Positions 60,438 through 64,000 of a stretch of 64,000 nucleotides of DNA are shown in pieces. The stretch is from positions 1,116,001 to 1,180,000 of the forward strand of contig JAPFFF010000037.1 in NCBI GenBank assembly GCA_039105265.1, read 5' to 3'. The translations under genes were made by a program, and so were the position numbers. The stretch's first letter is position 1. Each line of letters opens with the position of its first letter. The notes beneath the pieces are model-generated. The model was not told where the DNA came from. It was given only the letters and a program-made list of their open reading frames with translations, and did not search any database. Source of the stretch: Tritrichomonas musculus (lineage: Eukaryota; Parabasalia; Tritrichomonadida; Tritrichomonadidae).

Positions 60438-61047
60438 GATTCAATTAAAGATTTATTTTTGAGTAGGTATCGGGTGTACATGAAGTGGTTGCATGAGTAG
60501 ATGTATGTGATGAGATATGGGAGATGATTGCATGAGTTGCTGTAGGAGGTTGCATGAGATGGGTTGCGATACAAGATATGGGAGATGATTACTTGAGATG
60601 ATTTGTGTGAGATGATTGCTTGAGTGGATGTATGAGATGGGTTGCTTGAGATGATTGCATGAGTGGATGTGTGTGATGGGTTGCTTGAGATGGGTTGCTT
60701 GAGATGATTGCATGAGATGGGTTGCTTGAGATGATTGCATGAGATGATTGCATGAGATGATTGCATGAGATGGGTTGGTATTAAGTAGTTATACATAGTG
60801 AAGGGGGGATAGATAACTAGTATAAGCAAATGGGGCTCTCCGTGTAGGGTGGCTGGGTGGGGGTTGCTTGGGGGCTGTTTGGAGATATGGTTTATTATAG
60901 CGAGGGAGCTTTTCAAAGCGAGGGAGCTATAATATAAAACATCTCCAAAGTACCTCAAATTATCGTCTCTTCAGGAAGCTTTCAAAGCTGGAGAGCCTCA
61001 TTTGCTTATACTAGTTATCTATCCCCCCTTCACTATGTATAACTACT
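60438..61047 (-). repeat. Polinton right terminal inverted repeat (about 610 bp)
   Basis: Inverse of 39070-39681 with few differences, including length changes in the minisatellite (about 60470-60775). The outer palindrome is 60784-61047. Confidence 0.95.
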
Positions 61048-61052
61048 CCTCA
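61048..61052 (+). repeat. target-site duplication CCTCA, right
   Basis: Identical to 39065-39069. Confidence 0.85.
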
Positions 61053-63975
61053 TATACTTTCAAATCCTGTTTATGAATATTGCCTTGCTCATAATCTTCA
61101 ATTCAAACCACAACAATATTATATAACTTATGATTTTGAAACAATGGAACAAGTTATTAATGAAACATTAACTAAATCAACAACGATTAATTCACGTTTA
61201 ATTCCTTTATCTGTCAGTTGTTGTATCAAATATTCTGCAGGTACTTTAACGAAACATTTTGATGCTCGTGATAAAGATTTTATTATTCATTGGATTGAAT
61301 ATATGTTTAATCAAGCACATTTAATAATTAATGATAAAATTAACTTTTATAAACAAATGCTTGATGTTGAAGATCCTAAAAATATTGTTCATGATATTCA
61401 AACAGTTACTGTATTTGGTTTTAATTCATCACGTTTCGATTCAAATTTATTTAAGCAATATTTTAATCATAAAGGTAAAAATTCATCATGGACAATAGAT
61501 AATAATTCGTTAATTGGTTCATCTTCTGCTCTTAAACAATTTATTCTCATTTCTGATAACATTAGGTTAAGATTTATTGATGCCCAAGCATTCATTGCTG
61601 GTGGTACATTAAAACAATTTGGTGTTGGTTTTGGTGGAGAATCTAATACTTCAAAAGGAGTTTTTCCATATGAAGCAGTCAATACTGAAAACTTTAACGA
61701 TGTACTTTCACAAACTCAACCATTTGAATATAAAGCTTTTTATTCATATCTTGGTCAACGTTTCCTCATTACTGAAGAAGAATATAACCTATATCTTGAA
61801 GATTCAAAACGTTTTAATACACGTTGGGATTATTTACTTTCATATAATGATAATGACGTTGAAATGATGATTAAACCAATTGATAATCTCATCAACTTAA
61901 ACGCTGAATATAACGTTGATTTAATATCTAATCTTTCATTATCTAAAAATTCGGTTTGTATTAAGTACTCATTAGCTTATAAAGATTTTGATCCTTCACT
62001 AGATTATGACATAACTAACGAATCAAACACTTTCATTCCTACTCTTAAATGGTGGAGTTATAAATGTGATTCTTATTATTATCAGGATGAACGTTTTAAT
62101 AAATTAAATCCAAAAGCACCACAACGTGATTTAAATAAAGTAGTTTCTGAAGATGATTTTGACGCTTTCCTTAAACTTTACAATGACCCCATAACTGGAA
62201 AATGTCATTTATGTGGTGAACATTTCACTAACGGGAATAAACCCACACTTGACAGAATTAATAATGATATTGGACACGAATTAAGTAATTGTTTGTTAGC
62301 TTGTGCTTCATGCAATAAATTAAGAAATCGTGCTGATGATAAAGTAACACGTTTAAGAATTCAATTAAATAAATATTGTCGTCTTCATAAATTACCAACG
62401 ACTATTTCCAACGAATCTGAATATTATGATTTACGTGAAGGTATCACTGGCGGTTTATCAATGGTTATGCATCGTCAAAATATACGTGGTGTTACTCACA
62501 TTAATAAATTCAAATATGAAAACAATAAAGTTATTTCATATGATACCCCACACATTGTTTCACATGTTGTAGGTGTCGATTTCAACTCACTTTATCCTTC
62601 ATCATTTTCATCAAATTATCACCCATTCAATCCTTATCATGGTGGTATTATGTACATGCCCGGTTCATTAATCACTCGTTTTGAATGTTATGACGAATCA
62701 GGTAACAGAAATGATGAAATTTATAAAAAATGTATGAATATAATTTATTCTAAACATAGATATGACGCTAACCCATCATTAATATTCAGAGCTAAAGTTA
62801 AACTTGAATGTCCCATTGATAAAATCAATGATCTTATCAATTTTCTACCAGTATTTCGTAATTTTGATATTAAAAATACTGAAGATGTTATTGGTTCATA
62901 CATGTATAATTACGGTAAGAAAAACCATATTAGCACAATTGATAAAACTGATACTAAATTAACGATGGCAATTGATACTATGGGTGAGTTTAAATCGTTT
63001 GGTTGTTATTACTTATGGTTCCTCATTGATCATGGATTAAAAGTTATTGATATCATAAATTTATCATTATATGAAGCAAATAATGCATTTAATCCATTTG
63101 TTAATGAATTTATGCGTAAACGTCAAGATATTATCGCTGGTAAAGTATCCGGTAATGAAAAGTTTTATAAAATATCAATGAATGGTTCATATGGGTATGA
63201 TGGTATGAATTCAGAAAAGTTTAGTAAAGTTAAAATTTGTGATTCGGATAAAGCTTATCAATCAATTGCATCAGATACTTATATTAACAGAACTAAAATT
63301 ACTGATGATACATTTCTTATTCAATCAAATCCTAAAACTTTTGGTTGTAAAACATGCATTCAAACAGCGTTTTTCACTCTTGATAACGCTAAATTTTGGT
63401 ACTTAACATTCATTTATGATTTCATGTTCAATTGTTTAGATCTTAATAAATTTCATTTTACTTCGGGTGATACTGACAGTTGTTATTTCGCTGTTGCTGG
63501 AGACATGAATGACTCAAACGATCAAGTATTTAAACACATCATTAAAGATCAACAATTTTATAATGAAAACATTTATAAATTTATGCCTGATCCATCAATT
63601 AATACAGTTTATGATGAAAAGAAAATTTTGGGTTGTTGTGTTGAAAAATACGGTGATAATCAAGTAGCTTTATGTCCAAAATGTTATACAATATGGAATA
63701 ACGACGGTGTGACTAAATCTTTAAAACTTAAAGGTGTTTCATTAAAGACAAATCATATTGTTTCATCAGATTATAAGGATATATTGAATAATCAATGTGT
63801 TAAATCAGGTAAAAATATTAATCTTCAAATGAATCATAACATTATGTCAAAAATAACGATTAACAAAAATGCTTTAACTGGATTTCATAATAAAATGATT
63901 GTATTAACGAATGAAGCATGCGCACCATTTATAAAAGGATTAAGAGCCAACAATTATGAAGTTCATGAATCTTAA
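61048..63975 (+). CDS. outer-element DNA polymerase B with HNH insert, part right of the Polinton
   Basis: Exonuclease and polymerase portion. The exonuclease motif ITYDFETM lies just before the first Met (61144), so the coding region extends back to the Polinton edge. Numbered from that Met: FGFNSSRFDSNLF exonuclease II region; an HNH-like zinc segment at about 353-395 (CHLCGEHF ... TLDRINNDIGH ... CASCNKLR); motif A VDFNSLYPSSF (about 479), motif B KISMNGSYGYDG, motif C TSGDTDSCYF (about 775). The stop TAAA is inside the window. It differs clearly from the inserted Polinton's polymerase and belongs to the interrupted outer element. Confidence 0.8.
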   Translation, partial: PHILSNPVYEYCLAHNLQFKPQQYYITYDFETMEQVINETLTKSTTINSRLIPLSVSCCIKYSAGTLTKHFDARDKDFIIHWIEYMFNQAHLIINDKINFYKQMLDVEDPKNIVHDIQTVTVFGFNSSRFDSNLFKQYFNHKGKNSSWTIDNNSLIGSSSALKQFILISDNIRLRFIDAQAFIAGGTLKQFGVGFGGESNTSKGVFPYEAVNTENFNDVLSQTQPFEYKAFYSYLGQRFLITEEEYNLYLEDSKRFNTRWDYLLSYNDNDVEMMIKPIDNLINLNAEYNVDLISNLSLSKNSVCIKYSLAYKDFDPSLDYDITNESNTFIPTLKWWSYKCDSYYYQDERFNKLNPKAPQRDLNKVVSEDDFDAFLKLYNDPITGKCHLCGEHFTNGNKPTLDRINNDIGHELSNCLLACASCNKLRNRADDKVTRLRIQLNKYCRLHKLPTTISNESEYYDLREGITGGLSMVMHRQNIRGVTHINKFKYENNKVISYDTPHIVSHVVGVDFNSLYPSSFSSNYHPFNPYHGGIMYMPGSLITRFECYDESGNRNDEIYKKCMNIIYSKHRYDANPSLIFRAKVKLECPIDKINDLINFLPVFRNFDIKNTEDVIGSYMYNYGKKNHISTIDKTDTKLTMAIDTMGEFKSFGCYYLWFLIDHGLKVIDIINLSLYEANNAFNPFVNEFMRKRQDIIAGKVSGNEKFYKISMNGSYGYDGMNSEKFSKVKICDSDKAYQSIASDTYINRTKITDDTFLIQSNPKTFGCKTCIQTAFFTLDNAKFWYLTFIYDFMFNCLDLNKFHFTSGDTDSCYFAVAGDMNDSNDQVFKHIIKDQQFYNENIYKFMPDPSINTVYDEKKILGCCVEKYGDNQVALCPKCYTIWNNDGVTKSLKLKGVSLKTNHIVSSDYKDILNNQCVKSGKNINLQMNHNIMSKITINKNALTGFHNKMIVLTNEACAPFIKGLRANNYEVHES

Positions 63976-64000
63976 ACGTAATCAATCTTCCACCTTGGTA

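Larger units (their letters stand above)
39070..61047. mobile_element. Maverick/Polinton, 21,978 bp, nearly whole
   Basis: Ends 5'-AGTAGTTATACATAG and its inverse, with CCTCA duplicated outside. Terminal inverted repeats are about 610 bp and almost identical, so insertion is recent on an evolutionary scale. Parts: integrase, packaging ATPase, major capsid protein, minor capsid (penton-like) protein, protein-primed PolB, homing-endonuclease-like gene, KilA-N-like gene, giant fibre-like protein and small proteins. Most genes are on the minus strand, with two on plus. About one gene looks damaged. I do not see a classical adenovirus-type cysteine protease; an OTU-like region sits in the PolB protein. 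It is inserted in the outer element's polymerase region. Confidence 0.95.
36149..64000. mobile_element. outer PolB-bearing virus-like element (Polinton-related), right end outside window
   Basis: The flanks of the 39070-61047 Polinton share base and codon style (T/A-ending codons, CGT for Arg) unlike either the Polinton or host genes, and both encode DNA-polymerase-B sequence. Parts seen: a small ORF (36320-36688), a hairpin repeat array (36862-37328), and a polymerase on both sides of the inserted Polinton. The element is interrupted by that insertion; apart from this the frames seen look open, so it is not old. No capsid or integrase gene of its own is inside the window. The left boundary given is only the first recognisable repeat. 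Confidence 0.6.

Overview
The window looks like nuclear DNA of a trichomonad (Parabasalia; a Tritrichomonas- or Trichomonas-like protist). Several observations support this. Host genes have long intronless reading frames. Gene-poor DNA is extremely AT-rich. TCA-Py-(T/A) Initiator-like hexamers lie 10-38 nt before several start codons. Some stop codons overlap UAAA. A bacterial-style alpha-glucosidase and a CAP-domain surface protein are present, and a complete 22 kb Maverick/Polinton is inserted. The species is an inference.

Layout. 1-3273: a decayed Polinton remnant and small repeats. 3274-12370: two related giant genes lying tail to tail. Both share a ubiquitin-like N-terminus, an unnamed conserved middle region, a von Willebrand A (vWA) domain and a UBC (ubiquitin E2) fold. 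The plus-strand copy carries a cysteine-less E2 fold and two protein-kinase domains, and is broken. The minus-strand copy keeps the E2 cysteine, ends in a U-box, and has an expanded 11-residue repeat inside its vWA domain. 13074-17537: a sugar-type MFS transporter divergent from a GH13 alpha-glucosidase. 17538-28743: gene-poor DNA with several dispersed repeat families, one transposase-like gene (23076-25316) and a clear MITE (26901-27652). 28744-34444: a type I membrane protein with thioredoxin-like and CAP domains, then a CoA-dependent acyltransferase-like gene on the other strand.

36149-64000: nested virus-like elements. The outer one (left end uncertain, right end beyond the window) carries a family-B DNA polymerase with an embedded HNH motif, a small ORF, and a tandem array of double-hairpin repeats. 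It is interrupted by a Polinton at 39070-61047 with 5-bp target duplications (CCTCA), terminal inverted repeats of about 610 bp that are themselves palindromic, and genes for integrase, packaging ATPase, major and minor capsid proteins, protein-primed PolB with an OTU-like region, a homing-endonuclease-like protein, a fibre-like giant protein and several small virion or regulatory proteins. It looks young and nearly whole, with about one damaged gene.

How the genes relate. The transporter/glucosidase pair suggests uptake and cleavage of alpha-glucosides. The two giant genes point to a ubiquitin-signalling family that swaps its C-terminal effector (U-box versus kinases). Polinton genes share a T-rich box and an A-rich ATG context that differ from the host Initiator, suggesting the element brings its own promoter code.
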